A stretch of DNA of 64,000 nucleotides, from contig JBAIAA010000313.1 in the NCBI GenBank assembly GCA_037893245.1, positions 248,001 to 312,000 of the forward strand, in the 5' to 3' direction. The stretch comes from Crossaster papposus (taxonomy: Eukaryota; Echinodermata; Asteroidea; Velatida; Solasteridae). This document shows positions 55,140-64,000 of this stretch, piece after piece. Numbering within the stretch: position 1 is the stretch's first letter; each line of letters opens with the position of its first letter. A program made the translations under genes and the position numbers. The notes beneath the pieces are model-generated. The model had not been told where the DNA came from. It did no database searches and saw only the letters and a program-made list of their open reading frames with translations.

Positions 55140-55466
55140 TCGAGACTTTGCTCGAGGCTTTTCTTGAGGTGCGGTTTCCTTGAGGTTGAGACTTTATTTG
55201 TTCAACTGTGAGAGGGAGCATTCTGAGAGATAGTTGCATACATGTAACTCGCTAGAATTACCATTTATTCACATGTAAGCTCCATATTATGTATCTATTT
55301 CCACGTACTGCAATGTACAATGTGTTATTGCAGAATAACAAGCCTGGTTTACTTTAAGAATCTTCTAAGTACTTATTTTTAGAATTTCTTCTCAACATTT
55401 GTTGGCAGTTAATTTATTCTTCATTTTTTACTCAGAAGCACAGCTGTTGTCTTTTCTATCGTGTAT
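55140..55466. other. 3' flank of the Helentron gene
   Basis: The expected place for the element's 3' terminus or its tandem repeats. I did not find a convincing terminal hairpin. Confidence 0.4.
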
Positions 55467-58400
55467 TCACATGGTTATACAAACCGACTCATGATAACTA
55501 TAATATGTTGGGACTACTGAAGCATTCACTGAATCCATATTCCTAACATAAACATGATCAATCAAAGTTCCACTCTCAGTTGTTGATTCAGTCACAATCT
55601 GTTTGTAGCCATGACCTTCAATTAGCTTTTGAATACCTGAAGAATGTTTCAGAATGTCTTCGTTAAAATCACCCATGATAATACATCTATTAGACACCTT
55701 ATGAAGTTCATCAAGCAAAGTTGTAAGATTACCAATAAATTCATTTAGGCAGTATGATGCTGGACGGTAAATGACTACCACAGAGCATGATATCTTACTA
55801 ATTATCTTAAATGCAATGTATTCAATATTTTGCACCGACAGCATAAGCCTACTGAAAGCTCTGTTCCTTCTTCCATATACACTGACGCCTCCGTGACACT
55901 GTTGTTTTAACACTCTGGTTAATTTACTGGAATTATTGTAACAAGCACTTCTGATCTGATGATAAGCTTTGAATTCAGTTAATTCTGTATCACAGTACAG
56001 TTCATCATCAAGCCATGTCTCAGTAAGGCAAATGAAATCTGATTTAATCATTTCATTATTCAATGTCAAGTCCATATAATGTTCCTTTAATCCTTGGATA
56101 TTATGCATCATTATAACAGTCAAATTGGAATTTGCTTTTGTTGATTCTGTCTCATTAATAAATGCTGGCATACTTTTCAATGATTCTGATACTACCTTAT
56201 TACAGTAAATATATTTTTCATCAAAACCTTCAATGACAAGACCATTCATGGCTGTTACTCTGCTCAGTGCAACATAAGCTTGTCCACATGAAAATGTACG
56301 CTTGAGAGAAACAACTGCTCTATCTGTTGTCATTCCTTGCACTTTGTGAACTGTACATGCCCAGGCTAATTTTAAGGGAAACTGTTGTCTAACACACTGC
56401 TTAGTAACATTTTCTTCCTCCTTTTGAATTGGAACTGTGTCTTCTTTATTTGATGATGATTTAAATTTTCCTTTCAACTTGGACCCAACATCCTTATTAT
56501 CAAACTCAACTTCAATGCACTTTGGCCACGAATTATCAGGCAACATATTTATTGCACGAACAATGCCAAATACTCCATTCACAAGTCCGTCCGAAGTGTC
56601 AATATTTTTAGTTAACATTACTCTAGCACCAACACCAAGCCACAATGATTCAGGCAAGTTTGTGTACATTGATTTTTTAGTAACTTTTACCTTTGCTTTA
56701 CCCTTGCACGAATCCTTTCGCAAATCTTTTGCAACAATACATGTACAATCACTACACTTTAAAAACAAGGTCCGAGTATTGTATTCATCCACCTGTTTGT
56801 TACATGGAAAGATATGCAATGCATCATCCCAGTCCTCTCCAGTTTCTCGGGATCTTAAAATTAACACATCTTCATCTGATAACTTTTTGTTCTTTGGTCT
56901 GATACGTAATCTATTCAGTATTTCTGCAAATTTAACATCATTTTTTTGTCGCATAATTTCATCAAGCTCGACTTTCTTAAAATTATCATTCCAGAAATCA
57001 ACTGCAACTGCTCTTTGATGAAGTGGCTTTCCTTTTACTGGAGGTAACTGATAGAAATCACCAACAGCTAAAATACTGACATTACCAAAGGAATTATGAT
57101 TACGTGTTTGTTTTATCTGACGCAAACGTCCATGTATATAGCACAACATCTTGTGATCAACCATTGATATTTCATCAATAATCACAATTTGAAGATCTTG
57201 CAATTTATTCCTTAATGTATTCAACTTCTCTTCACCAAGTGGTTGATAAGGTAACCTAGCATCAACAGGGATTGACAATGCACTGTGAATTGTACTACCA
57301 TGAATATTAAATGCAGCAACTCCTGTAGGTGCAGTTATCAATACGGAAACATTGTCAGGGTTATCAATCATTCTACAAAACAGTCTTGCTGCTTCATAAT
57401 GAACTGATTTTATTAAGTGGCTTTTCCCAGTTCCGGCTCCACCTGTCACAAATACATGAAATGGTTCAGGATGTTTACCATTCACTTTTTGTAAGCACCA
57501 ATTACGAATCTTGTTAAACACCTGTCTCTGTTTTTCATTTAATGATCTTAATAAATTCAGAGCTTCATGTTTTGAAATTTTTACTGAATGTGGTTCAATA
57601 TTGCATATTTTACCATCTTTTCCATCAACTTTTAGGTCAGGGATATCAAATTCATTCTCTTCCTCTGTTACTGGTGTACGTTTTGCTTCACAGTCGAGCC
57701 TTTCTTGTTCAGAGTTAGGACAAATCAGAGCCCATGCATCTTCTTGAGGACCAAACTTTCGTACATGCTCTTCTGCTGCTGCAAGACACTCTGCATTTGC
57801 CTCATAAATAGACCGATTACTTTCAACAATGCATTTAACAAGGTTTAATTGCTTCTTTACACATATAGATCCAGTTTTGTAAAATTCTTCATAAGTTTCA
57901 AATTGAGGTGGTTTTAGCTGAGCATCTACACGATATGGAAGAAATAGCTGCAATATACTATGATAATATTTCTCAGGATATTTATTCTCTGAAAATCTAG
58001 GATATCTAATCACTGCAGGCTCAGTTCTACTTCGTTTCTGTATGTGACCCAATCCATCTTTTAGTGCATACACTGGTGATTTATTTCTTTTCATGTCTGT
58101 GTTTGCATTATAAATAATTCTATATTCTGAGCAAAATGTTGCAAGGCACATGTCACTAAATTTAGCAATACGTGGTCTTGCTTTGTAGCGATCAATTCTA
58201 TTTGTCATAAATATATCACGGTCATCATCCTCACATCTGTTCTGAATTACACTCAGTGGCAAGCTCATTCTAACAGGATTCTCACCTACTGGTATAAACT
58301 CTACTTTTCTAGAACCTTCTTTCAATCTCAAACTACAAACACGAAACACTGCTTCTTGTGCTGATATTTCTCGATTATGTAGATACACAGAACCTAATTC

Positions 58401-61400
58401 TTTCATACTTTGTCTGGCATCCAAGTTACCCTTCTCTGCTTCTTTCTGTGTATTCGATAATAACTGTCCCATTTCACGTTCAGACTTTGACATATATGAC
58501 ACAACATAAGCTGCACAAGCATATGCATCACTGATGTACTGGATATCCATGTTAGCATTCCAACATCTTATCAAATTAGGATTGTACAGATTGACCCATA
58601 CATCTTGTGGTTTTCTCTTTAAGACAATAGTAGGTTTAGCATTTAAAACATTATTTGCTTTTTCAAACTCATCTTGTGTAATATTAATTCTGTTAAACAA
58701 TTCTGTAGTTGATAAAAACTGGTTCTCTTCATTCTGTATTGCTTCCCACACTGACTTCAACAATTGTTTGGCCTCATGCCCCTTTCCAGATGTATTTTTA
58801 TCAGTATCACTGTGTTCATCACCAGAAAACTCACAATGATCACTGTCAACAGGATCACTTATAACATTATCATCATCATCTTCATTAATTGGATCTGGCT
58901 CAGTAATGAATGTTCTACTGGATGGTGGTCTTGGGAAATTAAATCTACAGTCAGTGCCCTTTTTCCTACAAGATTTTGAATGTTTCCGGCTGTGTAGCTG
59001 TACATGACTTATTATGTCATTTAACTCTTTGTCCTCTTCCTCTGATGGCATTTTACAGCTGATGTATGTATCAATGAATTTAATAACATCTTTATCATTG
59101 TCAACTCCCAATCTTGGAGCATTCTCAATCCAAAACAAACAGTGAGTATGTGGAGATCCTCTCTGCTGAAACTCCACTCTATAAAAATAATCCTTGACTT
59201 TACCAATGGGATGAGCTCTAGACATGATGACATCTTTTAAAAATGTGTGGAATCGTTGATCAAACATTCTAGCTGCAGTCACTGGATTACTTCGCAATAT
59301 TTTACACTTCTCATTCCAATCTAAATCATCAATATCTCTTGAATCACCCTGTTGCCTCAATATTGTGTTTATGATTTCAGGCCATCTCATATCTGCTGCT
59401 GAAAATGAGCAAAACCATGTTGGTATTCCAAGTTGTCTAATCATTGCCATGACATCTTTCTGAGCTCCTTGCCAGTATGGTGGTGTACCTCTGATTGCCT
59501 TCAAGAACTTGTAACCACTATCAGATTGCAATATATCTCTCAGTTGATCTCTATCTTTAATCATGCTAGCATTCACACTCTCAGCACAGTGTACTTTGCC
59601 TGAACTCTGACGCATTGCAATTGATACACTTGACATTACTTGCTGTATTTCCGATAGGTACTGAGCATAAAATATGTACTGAATACTCTTTGCAAATCTA
59701 TTATCTGCATTCATTAACCTGTTATGAAAATATCTGATAAGACTTAATCTGACATCACGATCATCACTGAATATGGGTTGGCCTCTTGGAAACAATGCTG
59801 GAAAACACTTAGCCTCATTACCTTCGTCCATTAATACTCGGATTGGGCTGTTTGCTTCACAAGGTGCAACACAGAGCACATCATCAAAATATTGATCGAG
59901 AACCTCAGAGGCAATATTCACTGGTTGCATACATGTATCGTAAGCTACGCCTGTCAAACGCTCCTCGTCTGTGTCTTCATTATCTGTCTCTTCATCCGTG
60001 TTTTCATCACTGTTAGTGGAAACATCACTTTCATGTCCTTCATTATTGTTTTCATTGTCCAAGGGATTTTCCCACTCACAATTTATTTCAATGTTATTAT
60101 ACCACTTATTATTCTGCTTAAGATAACACAGCGCCTGCTCAACATGTTCTCTGCTTACAAATTGATACTGGTAATATCCTTTGAAAGATAATTTTCTCTT
60201 CAACTTAACTCTGATTAATTGGTCATTTCTACATCTAGGCAATGATGTCACCGTTTCTGAAATATCCGAGGGTATACATACGACCGGGCCATGCAAACCA
60301 TTTTGACTACCTCTGGGTAAAGCTAACATTTTCATGAAGGCAATATTTATGGCTATGAGATGTTCTTCCAATGTATTTAAACAGCTCAATTCCTCAGGGA
60401 TGTCTTCCAATGACAGATTGTTTGCACAAGCTTCTGATGGTATCTTGTTCTGAAGCAATTTCCTATGGCATGTGTAGCAAATCCACAGAGATGACCTACT
60501 AGATTGTGACACTAGACAGTTTTCACCACACTCTCCACATCTGTGCAAATACTTGTCAGATATACAAGCAACACTTCTGTATTTACTTAGATTACACTTA
60601 ACAACTTGCTTACGGAAAAGAAGTTTATGACAAACTGCACATACATACTCAGGTCCTACAGATACTGTTTGCCTCCAATTTTGCACAATATTATTCATAT
60701 TACATTGACTTTCTTTCCTTCTGTTTGACCGGTCTTTATTCATTTGTTTCATATTTGTACGATATTTTTCATCACTCTGGTATTTTCTTTTTCCTTTTTC
60801 AATTAAATTTATCCGATAACATCTAGTGATAGCATACTTTTTTTTTATAGATCTGATGAGAGCGTTTCTATACACTACATTACACTGATATTTTCTTTGT
60901 GCCTGATCAATCTTTCTTTGTCTGTGTGTTGCATCCTCATGATACTTAGTTTTCACAGAATTGATCTTTCTTTGCCTGTGCGCTGCATCCTCATGATACT
61001 TAGTTTTCACAGAATTGATCTTTCTTTGCCTGTGCGCTGCATCCTCATGATACTTAGTTTTCACAGAATTGATCTTTCTTTGCCTGTGTGCTGCATCCTC
61101 ATGATACTTAGTTTTCACATAATTGATCCTATTTTGCCTATGTACTGCATCCTTCTTGTACTTACTCCTATATTCAGCATTCTCATGGTATCTTTGTTTT
61201 GCACTTCCAACTTTTTTGTGTTTATACTCGGCATTTTTCTTATATTTTTGCTTTAATGACTCTTTCCTTTTTGAAGCATTTTCTTTGTATATTTGTTTGC
61301 CATACTCTATTGCATCCTCTTTATAATTTGCACAATTGTGATATTTTTCTTTCTTTCGTGTGCTTCGTTTAGTTTTCTTTACATTTTCACAGTTTGTTGG

Positions 61401-63989
61401 ATTGGCCTCATTTTTTTGTTTCCAATATCTTTCTCTGTTCTTCTCTTTTCTTAGTTTGTTATTCAATCTCACATTTACATGTTTACGCTTTTTACAATTT
61501 GACTGCTTTGATATTTTTATGTTTGAGTCTTTAGATTCATTTTTATTTTCGCAGCTGTCTAACTTCACAGTTCTGGGTTTATGTACTTGAGTCACCAAAT
61601 CATAATGTACTCTATTTCTATGGTACAAATAAATTCCAAAATTCACTGAACCGTCAATACTACTGTCTGTCAATATGTATCTATTTGAAAATAAATACCA
61701 CTCATTAGCATCATCATACGTGTAGATATTACAATTCAACATATGTGCTGTTGCAATAATTTCCACCTCAGTAGCCCATGTACCATAATTGTACAATCCT
61801 GCACTTGTTACATACTCTTCCACTGTTCTGTAACCTTCACGTAAATAGCCCCTGAACTGAGCTGCATTTTCCAACAAATGATTCACAATTGCCAATCTCA
61901 ATTCCATGTGATTATCTTCAGTTCCTGATATAGCAAAGGAAATCGCTCTGAAAAAACAGTTGCCATCGCCTTTAATTTTCTTTATAGAGTCAGGTCTCCC
62001 CAAGTTCTTGCATTTCATAGACATTTTATCATCATTTAGAATAACTTTGGTCACACCCAACCTCTCACATAATGCAATCCTATTACTATAAGTTAATGGA
62101 ACAAACTTAAAATTTACTTTCTCTGCTTCTACAATTTGTATGTCATTTTCTCTAGGTTCCTCTGTTTCCTGTCCAGTACTACCGGTACTTGTACTAGTGC
62201 TTGCAGTCGCACTTTCAGCAGTCTCGTCATTATGTATACAAACACTGACATCATCATCTATCCAGACTGTAACACCTGTTATTTCAAACTGTTCATAATC
62301 TCTGACATTCATAGATTTGCCAAGTTCAGTACAATACCTGTACACACCTTGCCATGATGATACGCATTTGAGCAAGCTCCTCCCTTCAGAATCTAAGTGC
62401 GAATTGTGATTTCTGCTATGTGAATCAAAAATGAAATACATGTCATCTTGAGCAATTACTGCAAATGTGTTTCCATGGAAACAAATAAAACATGCACAAT
62501 ATTTCTGAACTGTCTGCTCTACAGCCGTACTGAATGGAATCATATTGAACTCAGCCAAAACTGTTTGTTCTGCAAAAGTACCAGAAACAGATTCATCAAT
62601 CTTCATATGGAAATGTTTACTGAATGCATCAATTTCATCAGGCAACTCACTGATTAACAAATATTCATTCTTCATTGTAGAACTACGAGACAAATAACGG
62701 TACAGTTCATTTCCAGTATTCAACACAAAATCCATGTCTTTAGGACACCACATGTTCAACGATTTTATCTGGCTGAAGAGGATTCCGCAGAGGCTCATAC
62801 AAACACATTGTCTACCAGCTAAGTCTGCAAATCTGAAATCACCTTGATGAAAACTGCCTTGAATGCATTTGACATCCATCTTTTGACTGTCTTTACCAGA
62901 ACTGCGTTCACGACATGTTTGGTTTTCCTCGGCAGGCTTACCAATTCTCTGTGAATTATTTCTTTGTGTTAGGATTCTAAGCTTTTTCCTACAATCAGTA
63001 CTTTCAACACAATTTGGCAAATTATCTTGAGCTTTCCTTTTTGGTGTCAATTTCACATCTCTATCTTTTTCATTTACTACCAACACCTGTTCTTTTCTGC
63101 TTTTCTGCCTTGATCTAGTAGTTGGTTTGGTTTCCAAGGTTGCTTCATTTCTGCTCGCATTATGTTCTTTATCTTTACCGACAGGTTGGCTTTTCATCTT
63201 CTCTGCTTTAACCTCATTTTCTTTGTTTTTTTCCTTTTCACTATCAACATTAGTACTTTTCTTGCTGCGCAGGTTATAACCTCCACTTTGCCCAACTACA
63301 TGTATTTGCAGTTGTTCATTTAAACCCGTTTCTCTGCGTTCCACATGTGCTATTACATGTTTAATATTGCCATCACTTCTCTGTGTCTCACCTTCATTTC
63401 CATTCTCTGCTGAAATTTGACCATAATCTTCTGAGCAAGAAGCACCTTCAGTACATGAATTGACAGCTCCATCCTCCATGTTAACTTCACATGTCATCTG
63501 AAATATGTTTTCGTCTGTAGGAATGCCAAGATTGTACAACAAAGAGTCTGCATAAGTACATCTTCCACATTTCAAACACAACCATGATACTGATTTACTT
63601 GCCAACATAGACTGCATGTTTGAAAATCCCATACAATTGACATGGTAGCTGATGTTGCAAGTGTCACAGTCCACAACTCTATCAACTGCAGTAGTTACTT
63701 GATCACATAACCAACACTGCACAACTTGTGATTCCTTCACAGAATGATTGATATTCTTAATCTCTGCCTTCTCAACATGACTTTGGTGCGACCTTAGTCC
63801 ATGTGAACATTTACTTTTGTTCAATGAATCCTGTTCTTTATTCTGACTAAGGCTTGATGTCCCCTTTTTGCATTGTTCCTTCTTATTCTGCACATTCTTT
63901 ATGACATACAAGTAACTCAAGCTTCTTCTTGTGTGACCCTCAATATTCTTCTGTACTTTCTCATGGGCTCTTTGTTTCTTTTGACTCAT
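55467..63989 (-). CDS. Helentron Rep/helicase/endonuclease polyprotein with PHD and OTU domains
   Basis: 2,840 codons without a break. By residue: PHD finger (C92, C95, C108, C111, H116, C119, C138, C141); a cysteine-protease-like region (GRQC at 392-395, FDSH at 521-524); OTU protease (D675, C678, H795); basic repeats (about 860-1100) with four to five 18-residue units YHEDAAHRQRKINSV; a DUF6570-like Cys-rich part (about 1113-1260); an acidic patch (about 1312-1343); Helitron Rep with the HUH pair H1614/H1616 and Tyr pair Y1828/Y1832; Pif1-type helicase (Walker A GGAGTGKS 2183-2190, IIDEISM, GDFYQLPP, HKVQGMT, YVALSR); and EEP endonuclease (about 2620-2840; TETW, GDFN 2773-2776). Rep nicks and joins one strand, the helicase unwinds, and EEP is typical of Helentrons. 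The last EEP motif reads SYH instead of SDH. The ATG at 63989 has three more open codons upstream, so the start may lie outside the window. Confidence 0.93.
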   Translation of the reverse strand: MSQKKQRAHEKVQKNIEGHTRRSLSYLYVIKNVQNKKEQCKKGTSSLSQNKEQDSLNKSKCSHGLRSHQSHVEKAEIKNINHSVKESQVVQCWLCDQVTTAVDRVVDCDTCNISYHVNCMGFSNMQSMLASKSVSWLCLKCGRCTYADSLLYNLGIPTDENIFQMTCEVNMEDGAVNSCTEGASCSEDYGQISAENGNEGETQRSDGNIKHVIAHVERRETGLNEQLQIHVVGQSGGYNLRSKKSTNVDSEKEKNKENEVKAEKMKSQPVGKDKEHNASRNEATLETKPTTRSRQKSRKEQVLVVNEKDRDVKLTPKRKAQDNLPNCVESTDCRKKLRILTQRNNSQRIGKPAEENQTCRERSSGKDSQKMDVKCIQGSFHQGDFRFADLAGRQCVCMSLCGILFSQIKSLNMWCPKDMDFVLNTGNELYRYLSRSSTMKNEYLLISELPDEIDAFSKHFHMKIDESVSGTFAEQTVLAEFNMIPFSTAVEQTVQKYCACFICFHGNTFAVIAQDDMYFIFDSHSRNHNSHLDSEGRSLLKCVSSWQGVYRYCTELGKSMNVRDYEQFEITGVTVWIDDDVSVCIHNDETAESATASTSTSTGSTGQETEEPRENDIQIVEAEKVNFKFVPLTYSNRIALCERLGVTKVILNDDKMSMKCKNLGRPDSIKKIKGDGNCFFRAISFAISGTEDNHMELRLAIVNHLLENAAQFRGYLREGYRTVEEYVTSAGLYNYGTWATEVEIIATAHMLNCNIYTYDDANEWYLFSNRYILTDSSIDGSVNFGIYLYHRNRVHYDLVTQVHKPRTVKLDSCENKNESKDSNIKISKQSNCKKRKHVNVRLNNKLRKEKNRERYWKQKNEANPTNCENVKKTKRSTRKKEKYHNCANYKEDAIEYGKQIYKENASKRKESLKQKYKKNAEYKHKKVGSAKQRYHENAEYRSKYKKDAVHRQNRINYVKTKYHEDAAHRQRKINSVKTKYHEDAAHRQRKINSVKTKYHEDAAHRQRKINSVKTKYHEDATHRQRKIDQAQRKYQCNVVYRNALIRSIKKKYAITRCYRINLIEKGKRKYQSDEKYRTNMKQMNKDRSNRRKESQCNMNNIVQNWRQTVSVGPEYVCAVCHKLLFRKQVVKCNLSKYRSVACISDKYLHRCGECGENCLVSQSSRSSLWICYTCHRKLLQNKIPSEACANNLSLEDIPEELSCLNTLEEHLIAINIAFMKMLALPRGSQNGLHGPVVCIPSDISETVTSLPRCRNDQLIRVKLKRKLSFKGYYQYQFVSREHVEQALCYLKQNNKWYNNIEINCEWENPLDNENNNEGHESDVSTNSDENTDEETDNEDTDEERLTGVAYDTCMQPVNIASEVLDQYFDDVLCVAPCEANSPIRVLMDEGNEAKCFPALFPRGQPIFSDDRDVRLSLIRYFHNRLMNADNRFAKSIQYIFYAQYLSEIQQVMSSVSIAMRQSSGKVHCAESVNASMIKDRDQLRDILQSDSGYKFLKAIRGTPPYWQGAQKDVMAMIRQLGIPTWFCSFSAADMRWPEIINTILRQQGDSRDIDDLDWNEKCKILRSNPVTAARMFDQRFHTFLKDVIMSRAHPIGKVKDYFYRVEFQQRGSPHTHCLFWIENAPRLGVDNDKDVIKFIDTYISCKMPSEEEDKELNDIISHVQLHSRKHSKSCRKKGTDCRFNFPRPPSSRTFITEPDPINEDDDDNVISDPVDSDHCEFSGDEHSDTDKNTSGKGHEAKQLLKSVWEAIQNEENQFLSTTELFNRINITQDEFEKANNVLNAKPTIVLKRKPQDVWVNLYNPNLIRCWNANMDIQYISDAYACAAYVVSYMSKSEREMGQLLSNTQKEAEKGNLDARQSMKELGSVYLHNREISAQEAVFRVCSLRLKEGSRKVEFIPVGENPVRMSLPLSVIQNRCEDDDRDIFMTNRIDRYKARPRIAKFSDMCLATFCSEYRIIYNANTDMKRNKSPVYALKDGLGHIQKRSRTEPAVIRYPRFSENKYPEKYYHSILQLFLPYRVDAQLKPPQFETYEEFYKTGSICVKKQLNLVKCIVESNRSIYEANAECLAAAEEHVRKFGPQEDAWALICPNSEQERLDCEAKRTPVTEEENEFDIPDLKVDGKDGKICNIEPHSVKISKHEALNLLRSLNEKQRQVFNKIRNWCLQKVNGKHPEPFHVFVTGGAGTGKSHLIKSVHYEAARLFCRMIDNPDNVSVLITAPTGVAAFNIHGSTIHSALSIPVDARLPYQPLGEEKLNTLRNKLQDLQIVIIDEISMVDHKMLCYIHGRLRQIKQTRNHNSFGNVSILAVGDFYQLPPVKGKPLHQRAVAVDFWNDNFKKVELDEIMRQKNDVKFAEILNRLRIRPKNKKLSDEDVLILRSRETGEDWDDALHIFPCNKQVDEYNTRTLFLKCSDCTCIVAKDLRKDSCKGKAKVKVTKKSMYTNLPESLWLGVGARVMLTKNIDTSDGLVNGVFGIVRAINMLPDNSWPKCIEVEFDNKDVGSKLKGKFKSSSNKEDTVPIQKEEENVTKQCVRQQFPLKLAWACTVHKVQGMTTDRAVVSLKRTFSCGQAYVALSRVTAMNGLVIEGFDEKYIYCNKVVSESLKSMPAFINETESTKANSNLTVIMMHNIQGLKEHYMDLTLNNEMIKSDFICLTETWLDDELYCDTELTEFKAYHQIRSACYNNSSKLTRVLKQQCHGGVSVYGRRNRAFSRLMLSVQNIEYIAFKIISKISCSVVVIYRPASYCLNEFIGNLTTLLDELHKVSNRCIIMGDFNEDILKHSSGIQKLIEGHGYKQIVTESTTESGTLIDHVYVRNMDSVNASVVPTYYSYHESVCITM

Positions 63990-64000
63990 GCGAATTTCCA

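Noticed and set aside
54672-55239. Long repeat-rich reading frames (SLLDE, MRVYS, RVNSH repeats)
   Set aside because: They follow from a 15-bp tandem repeat without stop codons in several frames and on both strands. No unique coding sequence is attached.
56437-62657. Several plus-strand frames of 60-190 codons opposite the Helentron gene
   Set aside because: They are complement shadows of a strongly supported 2,840-codon gene and show no recognisable motifs.
1-64000. LTR retrovirus-like elements or Polintons
   Set aside because: No protease-RT-integrase order, long terminal direct repeats, capsid or protein-primed polymerase genes were seen. The only reverse transcriptase is of LINE type.

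Overview
This window looks like nuclear DNA of a marine invertebrate animal, most likely a deuterostome such as an echinoderm or hemichordate. The reasons are AT-rich intergenic DNA full of DNA-transposon debris, spliced genes with GT-AG introns, a small secreted discoidin (F5/8 type C) protein family, a 5'-truncated LINE, and a Helentron-type rolling-circle transposon. The species assignment is an inference. I saw no LTR retrovirus-like element and no Polinton.

Region 1-36 kb is a duplicated cluster of secreted discoidin-domain genes. One gene model is complete (19654-24029): a signal-peptide exon, a Thr/Ala-rich exon, three exons forming one F5/8C domain, and a poly(A) signal. All exon phases agree. 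An older copy at 1724-4757 is interrupted by a LINE. The signal-peptide exon occurs seven times (8020, 8962, 13021, 19654, 26848, 27942, 34898), always ending in phase 1, although only two discoidin bodies are visible. A promoter-like cassette upstream of one exon type occurs six times. Two larger duplications are visible: about 1.7-10.8 kb with 22.7-29.7 kb, and 18.7-20.6 kb with 34.0-35.8 kb. Between and inside these lie a Harbinger-like element, a RecQ-like fragment, a broken piggyBac transposase with related zinc-ribbon relics and a TTAA-flanked MITE, fold-back elements, tRNA-like sequences and a pearl/HINE-type element (29747-31252).

Region 35.8-46.9 kb is a head-to-tail array of about five related units. 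Their ends look like those of non-autonomous Helitron or Helentron elements: subterminal GGCTTTTTCGC inverted repeats, a 3' hairpin and CTAG. The units are dense in CRE, ETS and CACGTG words. Two terminal-inverted-repeat transposons with 3-bp target duplications (36399-38827 and 41120-43497) are nested in the array, and a fold-back element is nested in the second.

Region 46.9-55.4 kb is AT-rich non-coding DNA with a TA-flanked MITE, a SINE-like repeat, a local duplication, a second TIR element and a very regular 15-bp minisatellite.

Region 55.5-64 kb holds one apparently intact 2,840-codon Helentron protein on the minus strand. Its order is PHD finger, a second cysteine-protease-like region, OTU protease, basic repeats, HUH Rep, Pif1 helicase and EEP endonuclease. 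It is the only intact large transposon gene here and could be the kind of enzyme that mobilises the HINE-like elements in the same window, although no shared terminus has been shown.
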